Shown: piece after piece, positions 1-7,434 of the stretch
Numbering within the stretch: the stretch's first letter is position 1
How the letters are laid out: each line of letters starts with the position of its first letter
NCBI GenBank assembly: GCA_937885735.1
Contig: CALABN010000057.1
Coordinates: 1 to 18,428, forward strand
Direction of reading: 5' to 3'
Source: an uncultured Bacteroidota bacterium
GTDB lineage: Bacteria > Bacteroidota > Bacteroidia > Bacteroidales > SZUA-534
DNA: 18,428 nucleotides
Program-made: the position numbers and the translations under genes
Notes under the pieces: generated by a model
The model's database searches: none
Told to the model about the DNA's origin: nothing
Seen by the model: only the letters and a program-made list of their open reading frames with translations

Positions 1-461
1 TACAAGGCGTTAAGTTCTTCCATGGTCTTGTCAAAGTTGGCCTTCTCGTGGTCGAGTTGGTTGACGGCGATAAGCATTGACGTGTTCAAATGGTTGCAAT
101 GGCGCGAAATAGTCTGCGTTCCAACCTCAACGCCCTTTGACGCATTGATGACCATTATGGCGGCGTCAGTGACGGCAAGCGACGATATTACACCACCGAC
201 GAAATCGTCCATTCCCGGGGTGTCGATAATGTTCAGTTTTTTGTTGTTAAACTCAACGTGCAGCACTGTGGAATAGACTGAACGCCCTTGTTCGTGTTCA
301 ATTGGGTTGTAGTCAGACACCGTGTTTTGGCTTTCGACGTCACCACGACGATTGATAACCCCGGCTTCAAACATCATTGCTTCGGCCAGGGTGGTCTTGC
401 CAGAGCCTGCCGCTCCAATTAACGAGAGATTCTTAATCTCATTAGGCTGATATACTTTCAT
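1..461 (-). CDS. fusA2: Elongation factor G paralog (EF-G2 type), N-terminal part only
   Basis: This is the first 153 codons of a translational GTPase; the rest lies beyond the left edge. I translated it from the ATG at 461 on the minus strand (begins MKVYQPNEIKNLSLIGAAGS). The G domain shows a P-loop (GAAGSGKTT, residues 17-25), a switch II DTPG, and a G4 motif NQLD in place of canonical NKxD. Switch I is divergent (SDYNPIEHEQGRSVYS). In canonical EF-G the residue after DTPG is the catalytic His (DTPGHVDF); here it reads DTPGMDDF, so that His is Met. Both changes fit the Bacteroidetes EF-G2 family. The paralog of this type in Bacteroides thetaiotaomicron is reported to support translocation without GTP hydrolysis. 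It acts in the cytoplasm on the ribosome. Family assignment is firm; loss of GTPase activity here is inferred. Confidence 0.85.
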   Translation of the reverse strand, partial: MKVYQPNEIKNLSLIGAAGSGKTTLAEAMMFEAGVINRRGDVESQNTVSDYNPIEHEQGRSVYSTVLHVEFNNKKLNIIDTPGMDDFVGGVISSLAVTDAAIMVINASKGVEVGTQTISRHCNHLNTSMLIAVNQLDHEKANFDKTMEELNAL

Positions 462-510
462 AGTGGTATAGGTATATAGTTAAACAAAAAATGAAATTCT
501 GACTGGAACA

Positions 511-550
511 CAATGCATAAAGTTATAAGAAATTTTTTTGAAATCCCAAA
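511..550 (-). promoter_or_regulatory. Candidate Bacteroidetes promoter for the EF-G paralog
   Basis: Read on the minus strand, a TTTG (-33 type) at 547-550 is followed after 21 bases by TAACTTTA at 518-525, one mismatch from TAnnTTTG. The predicted start would be near 511, giving a leader of about 50 bases. The spacing is two longer than the usual 19, so this is only a candidate. Confidence 0.3.
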
Positions 551-660
551 GTGAAATGGGGTGAAATTTCAAGATTGAGGCAACATAGGTTTATATGTCG
601 CATTTCACCAACATTTTTTCAATACACAAATGAAACAACAATGATTGTCGGTCAATTTTT

Positions 661-668
661 TAATTTTG
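661..668 (+). promoter_or_regulatory. Candidate -7 box upstream of gtrA
   Basis: TAATTTTG is a full match to the Bacteroidetes -7 consensus TAnnTTTG and is followed by GAAG. No good -33 box lies 19 bases upstream, and the leader would be over 100 bases. A chance match in AT-rich DNA is quite possible. Confidence 0.25.
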
Positions 669-786
669 AAGCCACAAATAGTCAACAACAGAGTTAGACA
701 AAACGTCACTCAAAAAATAAAAATCCCGAACTCGGAATCCAAACAGTTCAGGCAACAATCAGGATCGGGCTCGGAACTAAAATTAA

Positions 787-1212
787 ATGGAAATGAACCT
801 TTTTGGAAAGACTGACAAGACATCGGCACAGATAGCAAGAAACGTTGTGGTTGAAGGCATACGATACCTTGCAAACATTGGCATTCTGTGGTACCTCAAC
901 GAGTATCTGCTGGGCAAGGACTGGCTGGCAGTATCCACTTTCATTGCATCGTTGCTGGCAGGGCTTGTCAACTATGCGCTCTGCTCCATTTGGGTGTTCC
1001 ACAAGAAGAACGAAGGCGCGGGGAAAAGCCTTGTGCAGTTTGCCATTTTCACGCTGATAGGTGCCGTTGGCCTGGCCATAAACATAGGCATCACCACACT
1101 GCTTACCAACCACTGTGGCATTTATTACCTGGTGAGCAACACCATAGCACAGATTGCAGTGTTTTTCTTCAACTTCTTTATGCGCAAGAAGATAGTGTTC
1201 GACCGAAAATAA
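787..1212 (+). CDS. GtrA-family four-helix membrane protein
   Basis: A 141-residue integral membrane protein. Four hydrophobic segments can be seen at about residues 22-42, 47-70, 84-106 and 112-134, separated by short charged loops. The last helix ends in FFNFFMRKKIVFDRK, the basic C-terminal signature typical of GtrA/DPMS-like proteins. GtrA proteins are thought to help move polyprenyl-linked sugars across the inner membrane for polysaccharide or teichoic-acid decoration; the substrate here is unknown and no glycosyltransferase gene is adjacent. Length is normal for the family (about 120-150). The start is ATG 787; a second ATG two codons later is equally usable. There is no Shine-Dalgarno, as is usual in this phylum. 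The gene stands alone, with a tRNA 55 bases downstream. Confidence 0.85.
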   Translation: MEMNLFGKTDKTSAQIARNVVVEGIRYLANIGILWYLNEYLLGKDWLAVSTFIASLLAGLVNYALCSIWVFHKKNEGAGKSLVQFAIFTLIGAVGLAINIGITTLLTNHCGIYYLVSNTIAQIAVFFFNFFMRKKIVFDRK

Positions 1213-1230
1213 TTGAAGCGCCAATGTCGG

Positions 1231-1257
1231 TTGTTACGACAAACTTTGCTTACTTTG
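1231..1257 (+). promoter_or_regulatory. Probable promoter of the tRNA-Arg gene
   Basis: TTACTTTG at 1250-1257 (followed by C) resembles the -7 box TAnnTTTG and ends 10 bases before the tRNA, a plausible distance to the start point. A TTG at 1231-1233 could be the -33 element, but the 16-base spacer is short. The position makes the -7 assignment reasonable. Confidence 0.35.
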
Positions 1258-1267
1258 CGCAAGCATT

Positions 1268-1339
1268 GGTCTCATAGTTCAATGGATAGAATTTCAGATT
1301 CCGGTTCTGACGATTAGGGTTCGACTCCCTATGGGATCA
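1268..1339 (+). tRNA. tRNA-Arg (anticodon CCG)
   Basis: A complete cloverleaf can be folded by hand. Acceptor GGTCTCA (1268-1274) pairs with TGGGATC (1332-1338), with G-T wobbles. The D stem is GTTC/GAAT. The anticodon stem TCAGA/TCTGA is perfect and encloses the loop TTCCGGT, with anticodon CCG at 1301-1303. The T stem TAGGG/CCCTA is perfect around TTCGACT. The discriminator base is A1339 and CCA is not encoded. It reads the arginine codon CGG. The gene is 72 nt. Confidence 0.95.
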
Positions 1340-1371
1340 CAATTCAACTGACAAATTAGAGGATGACACAA

Positions 1372-1399
1372 GTGATTGTTTTCTAAGCAACACAATCAC
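1372..1399 (+). terminator. Possible terminator hairpin after tRNA-Arg
   Basis: GTGATTGT (1372-1379) and ACAATCAC (1392-1399) form a perfect 8-bp stem around a 12-base loop, 32 bases after the tRNA end. The following sequence is T-rich (AATCTTTCATTT) but has no continuous T run, so termination is only possible. Confidence 0.35.
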
Positions 1400-1526
1400 A
1401 ATCTTTCATTTACATTTTTCACACTCAAACTATCACACAATTTTCAAAAAATGTTTTTTCTCCTTTAATAAAGAATGTGTCAGAAGAACAATGTATTGAT
1501 TTACATATATAAAATGATTACCTTGA

Positions 1527-1558
1527 TTTGCTAAAAAAACAATAATTTCAAGCCTTTG
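1527..1558 (+). promoter_or_regulatory. Weak candidate promoter for the metallophosphatase gene
   Basis: TTTG at 1527-1530 is followed after 20 bases by AGCCTTTG (1551-1558), which keeps the TTTG half of the -7 box but not its TA. It lies 50 bases before the gene. The intergenic stretch is very AT-rich, so chance matches are likely. Confidence 0.25.
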
Positions 1559-1607
1559 TTTGTTCTGTTTTTAGGATAAAAAACAAAATTGACTAAACTA
1601 AGTAGTA

Positions 1608-2387
1608 ATGAAACTTTATCGGTTTTTGCTGTTATTGTTTGCTCTATACATATTTGATGCCGAAGGTCAAACATTAGTCATACCCGACATTCACGGCCGT
1701 ACATTTTGGAAAGATGCAGTGACTGCAAACCCTGACATGCCTGTAATATTCCTCGGTGATTATCTTGACCCTTACAGACACGAAAACATAAGCAATGAAG
1801 ATGCCTTGAAGAATTTTGAAGAAATAATTGAATTCAAGAAAGCGAACCCAGACCGCGTGACTTTGCTTATAGGCAACCATGAAATACATTACATCGACAA
1901 CGGTTATTACTTTAGCCGCAAAGACACCGTCAACGAGGTGCCAATACACAACCTTATTGAAGGCAACCTCCATTTATTTTCCATGGCAGCAACATATTGC
2001 ATTTCAGGGAAAGACTTCCTATTTACCCATTCTGGCGTATTGGTCAGTTGGTGGAGAAAGCATAATGACGACTCTTTGCAACCAACAGCCATCAACATAT
2101 CCAACAATCTGAATGAGAAATTGAACAACAAGGATACATTAAGTAAATTTATTGATGAGGCATTAATGGAAATTGGGAAAAACAGAGGCGGAGACGCAGA
2201 TGCAGGGTCATGTGTATGGGCAGACGTTGAAGAATTCGGCATTCAGCAAGAATTTTTTGAATCGACTTATCAAGTGTTTGGACATACACAACAACGAAAA
2301 AAAGCCATAATCAAAAAGAATTATGCCGATTTGGATTGTCGCAGGGCATTTGTCATTGACTCGCAAGGCAGAATAAAAAAACTATGA
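1608..2387 (+). CDS. Exported calcineurin-like metallophosphatase
   Basis: A 259-residue protein with the full metallophosphoesterase signature: DIHGR (residues 27-31), GDYLD (50-54), GNHE (89-92), a histidine in THSG (140-143) and GHT (226-228). These are the two-metal ligands and the catalytic His-Asp pair of the PPP/calcineurin-like superfamily, so it should hydrolyse phosphoesters; the substrate is unknown. The N-terminus (MKLYRFLLLLFALYIFDAEG, then Q) is a hydrophobic signal-peptide-like stretch directly in front of the first beta strand, so the enzyme is probably in the periplasm or membrane-anchored there. Most relatives I know start directly at the first strand. The coding sequence looks more AT-rich than uvrC downstream, and the gene sits just after a tRNA, so acquisition by transfer is possible but unproven. 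Confidence 0.8.
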   Translation: MKLYRFLLLLFALYIFDAEGQTLVIPDIHGRTFWKDAVTANPDMPVIFLGDYLDPYRHENISNEDALKNFEEIIEFKKANPDRVTLLIGNHEIHYIDNGYYFSRKDTVNEVPIHNLIEGNLHLFSMAATYCISGKDFLFTHSGVLVSWWRKHNDDSLQPTAINISNNLNEKLNNKDTLSKFIDEALMEIGKNRGGDADAGSCVWADVEEFGIQQEFFESTYQVFGHTQQRKKAIIKKNYADLDCRRAFVIDSQGRIKKL

Positions 2388-2485
2388 GCGTCAAATCCAT
2401 GCAAAAACATCATAAGCCTATTTTCATAAAACCGGCCTGCATTTTAGTTTGATGCATAAAAAATCCCTCAAATCGCTATTTGTTC

Positions 2486-2493
2486 TATTTTTG
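2486..2493 (+). promoter_or_regulatory. -7 box of the uvrC promoter
   Basis: TATTTTTG is a full match to TAnnTTTG and is followed by AAAAT, as in the promoters at 7257 and 18298. It lies about 25 bases before the uvrC start. No convincing -33 element is found 19 bases upstream, so support rests on the -7 box and position. Confidence 0.45.
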
Positions 2494-2521
2494 AAAATGA
2501 AATAAGGCATCAAGCATTAAT

Positions 2522-4345
2522 TTGGAAAACGACGACAAACATATTGCCCGACTGAAGGAACTTGTGGCGGTACTGCCCGACAGCCCTGGCGTTTACCAAT
2601 ATCTCGACAAGAACGGGACAATAATCTACGTTGGCAAGGCAAAAAGGCTGAAACGGCGCGTATCGTCGTACTTCAACAAGTACCAGGACCGTGCGAAGGT
2701 GCGCATTCTCGTTCGCAACATTGCCGACATCAAGCACATTGTGGTTGACACCGAGCAAGATGCGCTTCTGCTCGAGAACAACCTTATAAAAAAATATCAG
2801 CCACGCTACAACTCGCTCCTAAAGGACGACAAGACATATCCGTGGATTTGCATTAAGAACGAGCCTTTCCCGCGCATCTTCTCCACACGCAATTTCATCC
2901 GCGACGGCTCATCGTACTTCGGACCGTACACTTCGGGCTTCTCGCTGAAGATAATGCTCGACCTCATACGCCAACTATATCCGCTACGCACCTGCGCCCT
3001 CAATCTCAGCCATCAGCAGATTGCCAAAGGCAAATACAAAATCTGCCTTGAGCATCACATAGGCAATTGCCTGGGACCTTGCGAAGGACTTCAGACCGAG
3101 GAAGATTACGCATTGGCTATCAGCAACATAAAGGAGATTCTGAAGGGCAACTCAAATGCCGTTGTGGCGTTGCTTAAGGATAAAATGAAAGCTTTAAGTA
3201 ACGAGATGAAATTTGAAGAGGCCCAAAAGGTTAAGATAAAGCTGGACCATCTTGTCGAATTTCAAAGCAAATCGACCATTGTAAGCCCTACCATCCACAA
3301 TGTTGACGTATTCTCGATAATTGACGATGACGACTGCGCCTACATCAACTTTATGAAAGTGGTAAACGGTGCAATTGTGCAGGTGCATACCTTCGAGATG
3401 CAGAAACGTGTTGACGAGGAGCCCGAAGAGATTCTGCTTTCGGTAATTGAAGAGTCGCGACAGCGCTTGCTAAGCACATCGTTCGAGATTATTGTGCCGT
3501 TTGAAATCGACTTTGAACTGAACGGCATCGAGTTTACCATTCCACAACGTGGCGACAAGAAGAAACTACTTGAATTGAGCCAACGCAACGCATTGACTTA
3601 CAAGAACGAAAAACTGAAGCAACAGATGAACCGCAGTCCCGAAAAACGTGTCGAAAGAATAATGGAGACCATGAAAAAGGACTTGCGACTGAAGGAATGG
3701 CCGACACTGATTGAGGGTTTCGACAACTCGAACATTCAAGGCACAAACCCTGTGGCTTCGTGCGTGGTTTTCCGCAACGGCAAGCCGTACAAGCGCGAAT
3801 ACCGACATTTCAACATAAAGACCGTGGTTGGCGCCAACGACTTTGCATCAATGGAGGAAATTATATACCGCCGATACCGCCGGCAATTGGACGAAGGCAA
3901 CCCGCTGCCGCAACTAATACTCATCGATGGCGGCAAGGGGCAACTTGGCGCCGCCATCAACAGCCTTGAGAAACTGGGGCTAATGGGCAAGATATCGATA
4001 ATAGGCATTGCCAAACGGCTCGAGGAGCTTTACTTCCCTGGCGACCCTGTGCCTTTGTATCTCGACAAGAACAGCGAGACGCTCAAAGTGCTGCAAAACG
4101 TGCGCAACGAGTCGCACAGGTTTGGCATAACGTTCCATCGCGACAAACGCTCGATAAACTTCCTGGTATCGGAACTTGACGGCATAAAGGGCATCGGCGA
4201 CAAGACCAAAGAGGCTCTTTTCAACGAACTGCATACCATTGACGCCATGCGCAAGGCTTCGTTTGAAACTCTTGAAAAGGCAATCGGGCGGGCAAAGGCC
4301 GAACTGGTTTACAATTATTTCAAGCAAGGAAGGTTGGATTTGTGA
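2522..4345 (+). CDS. uvrC: UvrABC excinuclease subunit C
   Basis: A 607-residue UvrC, normal length. It makes the two incisions flanking a UvrB-bound lesion in nucleotide excision repair. Domains in order: GIY-YIG nuclease for the 3' cut (GVY at 23-25, YVG at 36-38, then KAKRLKRRVSSYF); a Cys-rich segment (about 145-185); a UVR domain that binds UvrB (EMKFEEAQKVKIKLDHL, about 222-240); the RNase H-like nuclease for the 5' cut, with EGFDNSNIQG (Asp401) and LILIDGGKGQ (Asp469); and a C-terminal helix-hairpin-helix pair (GIKGIGDKTKEALF and a second degenerate one). The start is odd: no ATG fits the frame. TTG 2522 gives MENDDKHI; ATT 2516, eight bases after AAGG, is an alternative that adds two residues. 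The gene appears monocistronic and is convergent with the exonuclease gene. Confidence 0.95.
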   Translation: MENDDKHIARLKELVAVLPDSPGVYQYLDKNGTIIYVGKAKRLKRRVSSYFNKYQDRAKVRILVRNIADIKHIVVDTEQDALLLENNLIKKYQPRYNSLLKDDKTYPWICIKNEPFPRIFSTRNFIRDGSSYFGPYTSGFSLKIMLDLIRQLYPLRTCALNLSHQQIAKGKYKICLEHHIGNCLGPCEGLQTEEDYALAISNIKEILKGNSNAVVALLKDKMKALSNEMKFEEAQKVKIKLDHLVEFQSKSTIVSPTIHNVDVFSIIDDDDCAYINFMKVVNGAIVQVHTFEMQKRVDEEPEEILLSVIEESRQRLLSTSFEIIVPFEIDFELNGIEFTIPQRGDKKKLLELSQRNALTYKNEKLKQQMNRSPEKRVERIMETMKKDLRLKEWPTLIEGFDNSNIQGTNPVASCVVFRNGKPYKREYRHFNIKTVVGANDFASMEEIIYRRYRRQLDEGNPLPQLILIDGGKGQLGAAINSLEKLGLMGKISIIGIAKRLEELYFPGDPVPLYLDKNSETLKVLQNVRNESHRFGITFHRDKRSINFLVSELDGIKGIGDKTKEALFNELHTIDAMRKASFETLEKAIGRAKAELVYNYFKQGRLDL

Positions 4346-4352
4346 TGTCTTA

Positions 4353-4443
4353 TAGTGACTGGAACCTGGTGTTGAGTAAAGTTGAAGGGTTTAGAAGTTG
4401 ATTCTCTTTAAATTGTTAATTATTAATTGTTAACTGTCAATTG
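4353..4443 (+). repeat. Dispersed intergenic repeat, copy A
   Basis: After the uvrC stop lies TAGTGACTGGAACCTGGTG, then a GTAAAGTTGAAGG stretch, which match the second half of copy C at 10388-10447. At 4411-4443 follows a 33-base AT-rich block built on TTAATTATTAA that matches 5099-5131 with two differences. The block could form weak hairpins but is not a clear terminator. Confidence 0.7.
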
Positions 4444-4461
4444 ATTTTCCTTGTCACTCTT

Positions 4462-4956
4462 CTACAATATCTTTATGGCAATGATGGCGCAAGCCTCGGC
4501 ATCGGCAAGGGCGTGGTGATGGTTTTCAAGGTTAAATCCACAGGCTTTTGCCACTGTATGCAACTGATGATTTGGTAGTTGTTTTCCGAAATGGCTTCGT
4601 GATGCACGGCAAGTACACTTAAACTCATAGTTTGGATAATCCATTTCATATGCCTGAAACACTGCCTTTAAACATCTTTCGTCGAACGGGCTGTTATGAG
4701 CCACTAGCGTAAGGCCTTCCAGCTTGGGTGCAATCTGCCGCCACACGTGCGGAAATTCCTGAGCGCTATCAGTATCGTCTGGGCCAAGCCCATGAACCAT
4801 TTGGCAATAATAGGCATAGTAGTTTGGCGTTGGCTTGATTAGGCTGTAAAACGAGTCGGCAACCTTCCCGTCGCGCACAATAACGATACCCATGCTGCAT
4901 ACACTTGTGGGCGAACCATTGGCGGTTTCAAAATCGATGGCTGCAAAATCTTTCAT
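4462..4956 (-). CDS. DEDDh-family 3'-5' exonuclease (DnaQ-like)
   Basis: A 164-residue exonuclease domain with all acidic residues of the DEDDh family: Asp8 and Glu10 in AIDFETA (Exo I), Asp92 in VAHNSPFDERCL (Exo II), and His147 with Asp152 in HHALADA (Exo III). It resembles the epsilon proofreading subunit of DNA polymerase III. In Bacteroidetes such stand-alone domains are also annotated simply as 3'-5' exonuclease, so proofreading, repair or RNA processing cannot be told apart. It should remove 3' nucleotides using two metal ions in the cytoplasm. No other domain is attached. The start is ATG 4956; no Shine-Dalgarno or convincing promoter was found. The gene is convergent with uvrC and lies between repeat copies A and B. 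Confidence 0.88.
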   Translation of the reverse strand: MKDFAAIDFETANGSPTSVCSMGIVIVRDGKVADSFYSLIKPTPNYYAYYCQMVHGLGPDDTDSAQEFPHVWRQIAPKLEGLTLVAHNSPFDERCLKAVFQAYEMDYPNYEFKCTCRASRSHFGKQLPNHQLHTVAKACGFNLENHHHALADAEACAIIAIKIL

Positions 4957-5019
4957 TCGTATTGCTTCAGTTGGAATTCATTTGCTTGTCAAACTGTTAT
5001 CTATGCGAGTATCAAAAGA

Positions 5020-5131
5020 CAACAGGCCAATATAATGTTGAGAGGTCGAGATGTTTAGTTTTTGGTAAAGTTGAATTATTTAGTGCCTAGTGCCTCGTAA
5101 TTGTTAATTATTAATTGTCAACTGTTAATTG
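5020..5131 (+). repeat. Dispersed intergenic repeat, copy B, with decayed terminator hairpin
   Basis: It starts with CAACAGGCCAATATAATG, a decayed form of the hairpin at 10300 and 10996. On the minus strand it still pairs CAACA/TGTTG and is followed by TCTTTT, so it may weakly terminate the 696-residue gene. TGTTGAGAGGTCGAGA, GGTAAAGTTGAA and TTTAGTGCCTAGTGCCT follow, matching copy C in order. The AT-rich block at 5099-5131 matches copy A with two differences. Confidence 0.7.
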
Positions 5132-5136
5132 GGAAA

Positions 5137-5164
5137 TCCTAAATCCTAATTCCTACATCCTAAA
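5137..5164. repeat. Tandem heptamer array TCCTNNN, four units
   Basis: Four units in exact register: TCCTAAA, TCCTAAT, TCCTACA, TCCTAAA. The array overlaps the 3' end of the 696-residue BspA-like gene and contains its stop codon (5146-5148). Confidence 0.85.
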
Positions 5165-7236
5165 TATATACGTTTTGCCTCGTTGCCACATTTGACAATG
5201 TAGATGCCTTCACGTTGCATTGCAATTTCTGTAGAAAGCGACGCATTTCTACGTGCCACCAATCGGCCCATAACATCATAGACGTAAATGTCGGAAGTGG
5301 CATTTTCAACTACAATCACGTTGCTATATGAGTAAATGGACACGGTTGGCACAATCTCATTTTCTATATCAGTAGGCACACCGTTTAAGGCTAAAGCGCC
5401 CCAGGCATAATTCTCAAAATGAGTTGCAGTACCGCTGTATTCAATGTTTTTTACATTGTAGAACGCCACTTCGTATATTTCTGTCACAGTATTAGGAATT
5501 ACAACAGAATTCAAACCTGTGCAATCGTAAAATGCACCGACGTCTATCGTTGTAACTGAATTAGGTATAGTTAATGTGACCAAACTAGTACATCCTGCGA
5601 ATGAAAAATAATTAATTCTTGTCACAGAATTAGGTATTTCAACAGAAATCAATCCTGTACACCCACAAAATACCTGATTTCCAATTGAATTTATGGAATT
5701 AGGCATTTCGATTGAAGTCAAATTTGTGCAATAGTAAAAAGATTTGTTTCCAATCTCAGTAACAGTATTGGGAATAGTCACTGATGTTATTTCACTGTTG
5801 TTGCATAACGCATTATCACAAATTATTTTTACTGTATTAGGAATGACTACATCTCCACCATTGCCAATATAAGCAGAAAGCCTTGTTTTTTCTTTATCTT
5901 CAAAGATGAAATCACCGTCAGTTATTCCGTTTATAGTTTTTGCACCCCAATACTTATTCCATTCTTCGTATGAAGTATCGCCATTGTAGACAACGTTATT
6001 TACATTATAAAATGCATTGTTACCTATACTTGTCACTGAATTAGGAATTATTAATGGAATTATACTGATACAATCGTAAAAAGCTCCATATTCAATTTCT
6101 GTAACCGATTGTGGTATTTCAATGTCAGTTAAATTCATGCATGATTCAAATGCATTAGAACCAATTCTGACAACTGAATTTGGTATGACAACAGAAGTCA
6201 AACTCGTGCAATTATCGAAAGAATAATTACCTATGCTTGTGACTGAATTAGGCAATGTGACAGAAGTTAATTCGCTACAAAATGCGAAGGCGACATCGCC
6301 AATAATGGTTATAGAATTAGGTATTGTTGCCGATGTCAACTTTGTATGGCTAAACGCATTAGGGAAAATAATCTTACAATTCTCGTTTATGTCACACGAA
6401 ACAATGTCAGATGACTTAGCCTTAAACAGATATAAAAATGGATTTGCCTTACTGCCTAAATAAAGAGCATTGTCATATTCATTGAATTGCAAATTAGTAC
6501 AACCATAAAACATTCCAATATTGATGTTGGTAAGGTTGGATTTGTCGTCAAATAATACACTAGACAGGTTGTTACAATTACCAAAAGCATAGGAACCAAT
6601 GCTTGTAGTAGAATTGGGAATGAAGATCGAATCCAATTCAGTGCATCTTTGAAAAGCATGTGAACAAATTAATTTGCAATTCGAACTAATTTTGCACGAT
6701 GTAATTTCTTCTGATTTTGCCTTGGCCAACACTAAATACGGATTATTTGGATTTCCCAAATAGCAAGCATTGCCGTAAACATTATATTGTAAAGAGTCAC
6801 AATCTTCAAATGCGTAATCGCCAATTTCTGTTATGGAATTTGGTATAGTAACTTTAGTTAGCCTAATACAATACAAAAATGCACAGTCACCAATGCTTGT
6901 TACAGAATTAGGTATGCTCACCAATGTCAAATTAACGCATTCAGAAAACGCTTCATCACCAACTCTAGTTACGGAGTATGTTTTATCTTCATATTCAACA
7001 ACTTCTGGAATCTCAACATTTGTTAGTTCACTATAATCCCGATATTCAAGTGTTTTCGAAGTTCCCATAATAGTTGGCTTCTTCATGTCTACAACAATCC
7101 TCGTGTCCTTATATGTCACCTCCACTGTACTGTCACTTGTAATGTTGTAGCACAAATCCCCGCTCATAAAATCATAAGCCTTTGAGCTGAACGTAAGCGC
7201 CACAAGCATAAAGGTGGCAATGATGATGCGTTTCAT
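5146..7236 (-). CDS. BspA-like leucine-rich-repeat surface protein with T9SS sorting domain
   Basis: A 696-residue exported protein. I start it at ATG 7236 (MKRIIIATFMLVALTF), which gives a clean signal peptide cut near SSKA; an in-frame ATG 11 codons upstream would bury the signal. About 18 BspA/TpLRR-type (LRR_5) units of 23 residues follow, of the form LTSVTIPNSVTSIG-xxAFxxC. They are interrupted by two kinds of insert: NALYLGSKANPFLYLFKAKS-type (units 4 and 7) and a Trp/Gly-Ala plus YIGNGGDVVIP type (unit 12). Residues from about 632 onward form a T9SS type A sorting domain (VIVVENATSDIYVYDVMGRL, then GIYIVKCG). It should cross the outer membrane by the Por system and be displayed or released. 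BspA-like proteins are known adhesins for host matrix or other bacteria; the ligand here is unknown. The last residues (LGCRN) come from an intergenic heptamer repeat. Confidence 0.88.
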   Translation of the reverse strand: MKRIIIATFMLVALTFSSKAYDFMSGDLCYNITSDSTVEVTYKDTRIVVDMKKPTIMGTSKTLEYRDYSELTNVEIPEVVEYEDKTYSVTRVGDEAFSECVNLTLVSIPNSVTSIGDCAFLYCIRLTKVTIPNSITEIGDYAFEDCDSLQYNVYGNACYLGNPNNPYLVLAKAKSEEITSCKISSNCKLICSHAFQRCTELDSIFIPNSTTSIGSYAFGNCNNLSSVLFDDKSNLTNINIGMFYGCTNLQFNEYDNALYLGSKANPFLYLFKAKSSDIVSCDINENCKIIFPNAFSHTKLTSATIPNSITIIGDVAFAFCSELTSVTLPNSVTSIGNYSFDNCTSLTSVVIPNSVVRIGSNAFESCMNLTDIEIPQSVTEIEYGAFYDCISIIPLIIPNSVTSIGNNAFYNVNNVVYNGDTSYEEWNKYWGAKTINGITDGDFIFEDKEKTRLSAYIGNGGDVVIPNTVKIICDNALCNNSEITSVTIPNTVTEIGNKSFYYCTNLTSIEMPNSINSIGNQVFCGCTGLISVEIPNSVTRINYFSFAGCTSLVTLTIPNSVTTIDVGAFYDCTGLNSVVIPNTVTEIYEVAFYNVKNIEYSGTATHFENYAWGALALNGVPTDIENEIVPTVSIYSYSNVIVVENATSDIYVYDVMGRLVARRNASLSTEIAMQREGIYIVKCGNEAKRIYLGCRN

Positions 7237-7256
7237 AAAATATTTTTTTCGATTTT

Positions 7257-7288
7257 CAAATGTATGCAAAAGAATGAGCCTTTACAAT
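7257..7288 (-). promoter_or_regulatory. Promoter of the 696-residue BspA-like gene
   Basis: On the minus strand, TACATTTG (7257-7264) matches the -7 consensus TAnnTTTG exactly and is followed by AAAAT. ATTG at 7285-7288 lies 20 bases upstream as a -33 element. The predicted start, near 7250, leaves a short A-rich leader before ATG 7236. It lies directly after the polA terminator, so the gene is transcribed separately. Confidence 0.55.
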
Positions 7289-7314
7289 GGCATATGCCAC
7301 AATTTTCCACATGC

Positions 7315-7354
7315 AAAAAGGGCTAAACCGATGATATTTCATTCGGTTTAGCCC
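7315..7354 (-). terminator. Rho-independent terminator of polA
   Basis: A perfect 12-bp stem, GGGCTAAACCGA (7320-7331) with TCGGTTTAGCCC (7343-7354), has an 11-base loop. On the minus strand it is followed by TTTTT (7315-7319). It lies 80 bases past the polA stop and before the next gene's promoter. Confidence 0.9.
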
Positions 7355-7434
7355 ACTTAAATCTTATATTTCGGCAAAGTCCATCAAGACGTGCATATTG
7401 AACATTGATTGTTTATGCTTTGCACTCTTAATCA

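Larger units (their letters stand above)
462..786. other. Intergenic region between divergent EF-G2 and gtrA genes
   Basis: This 325-base AT-rich stretch separates two divergently transcribed genes and should hold both promoters. I see no coding frame of note. It contains GTGAAAT twice (near 551 and 561), a 7-bp inverted pair TTGAAAT/ATTTCAA around 537-573, and related CCGAACTCGGAA and GGGCTCGGAAC strings just upstream of gtrA (726-778). No clear regulator site can be named. Confidence 0.5.

Noticed and set aside
748..1224. 158-codon minus-strand frame opposite gtrA
   Set aside because: Overlaps a gene with four clear membrane helices and has no family features of its own.
1268..2387. Integrated island at tRNA-Arg
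   Set aside because: I found no second copy of the tRNA 3' end, no integrase and no mobility gene; only composition and position hint at transfer.
7237..7269. Upstream ATG starts for the 696-residue gene (7269) and polA (10251)
   Set aside because: Both add 11 residues ahead of a conserved N-terminus (signal peptide or 5' nuclease), and the longer forms overlap the predicted promoters.
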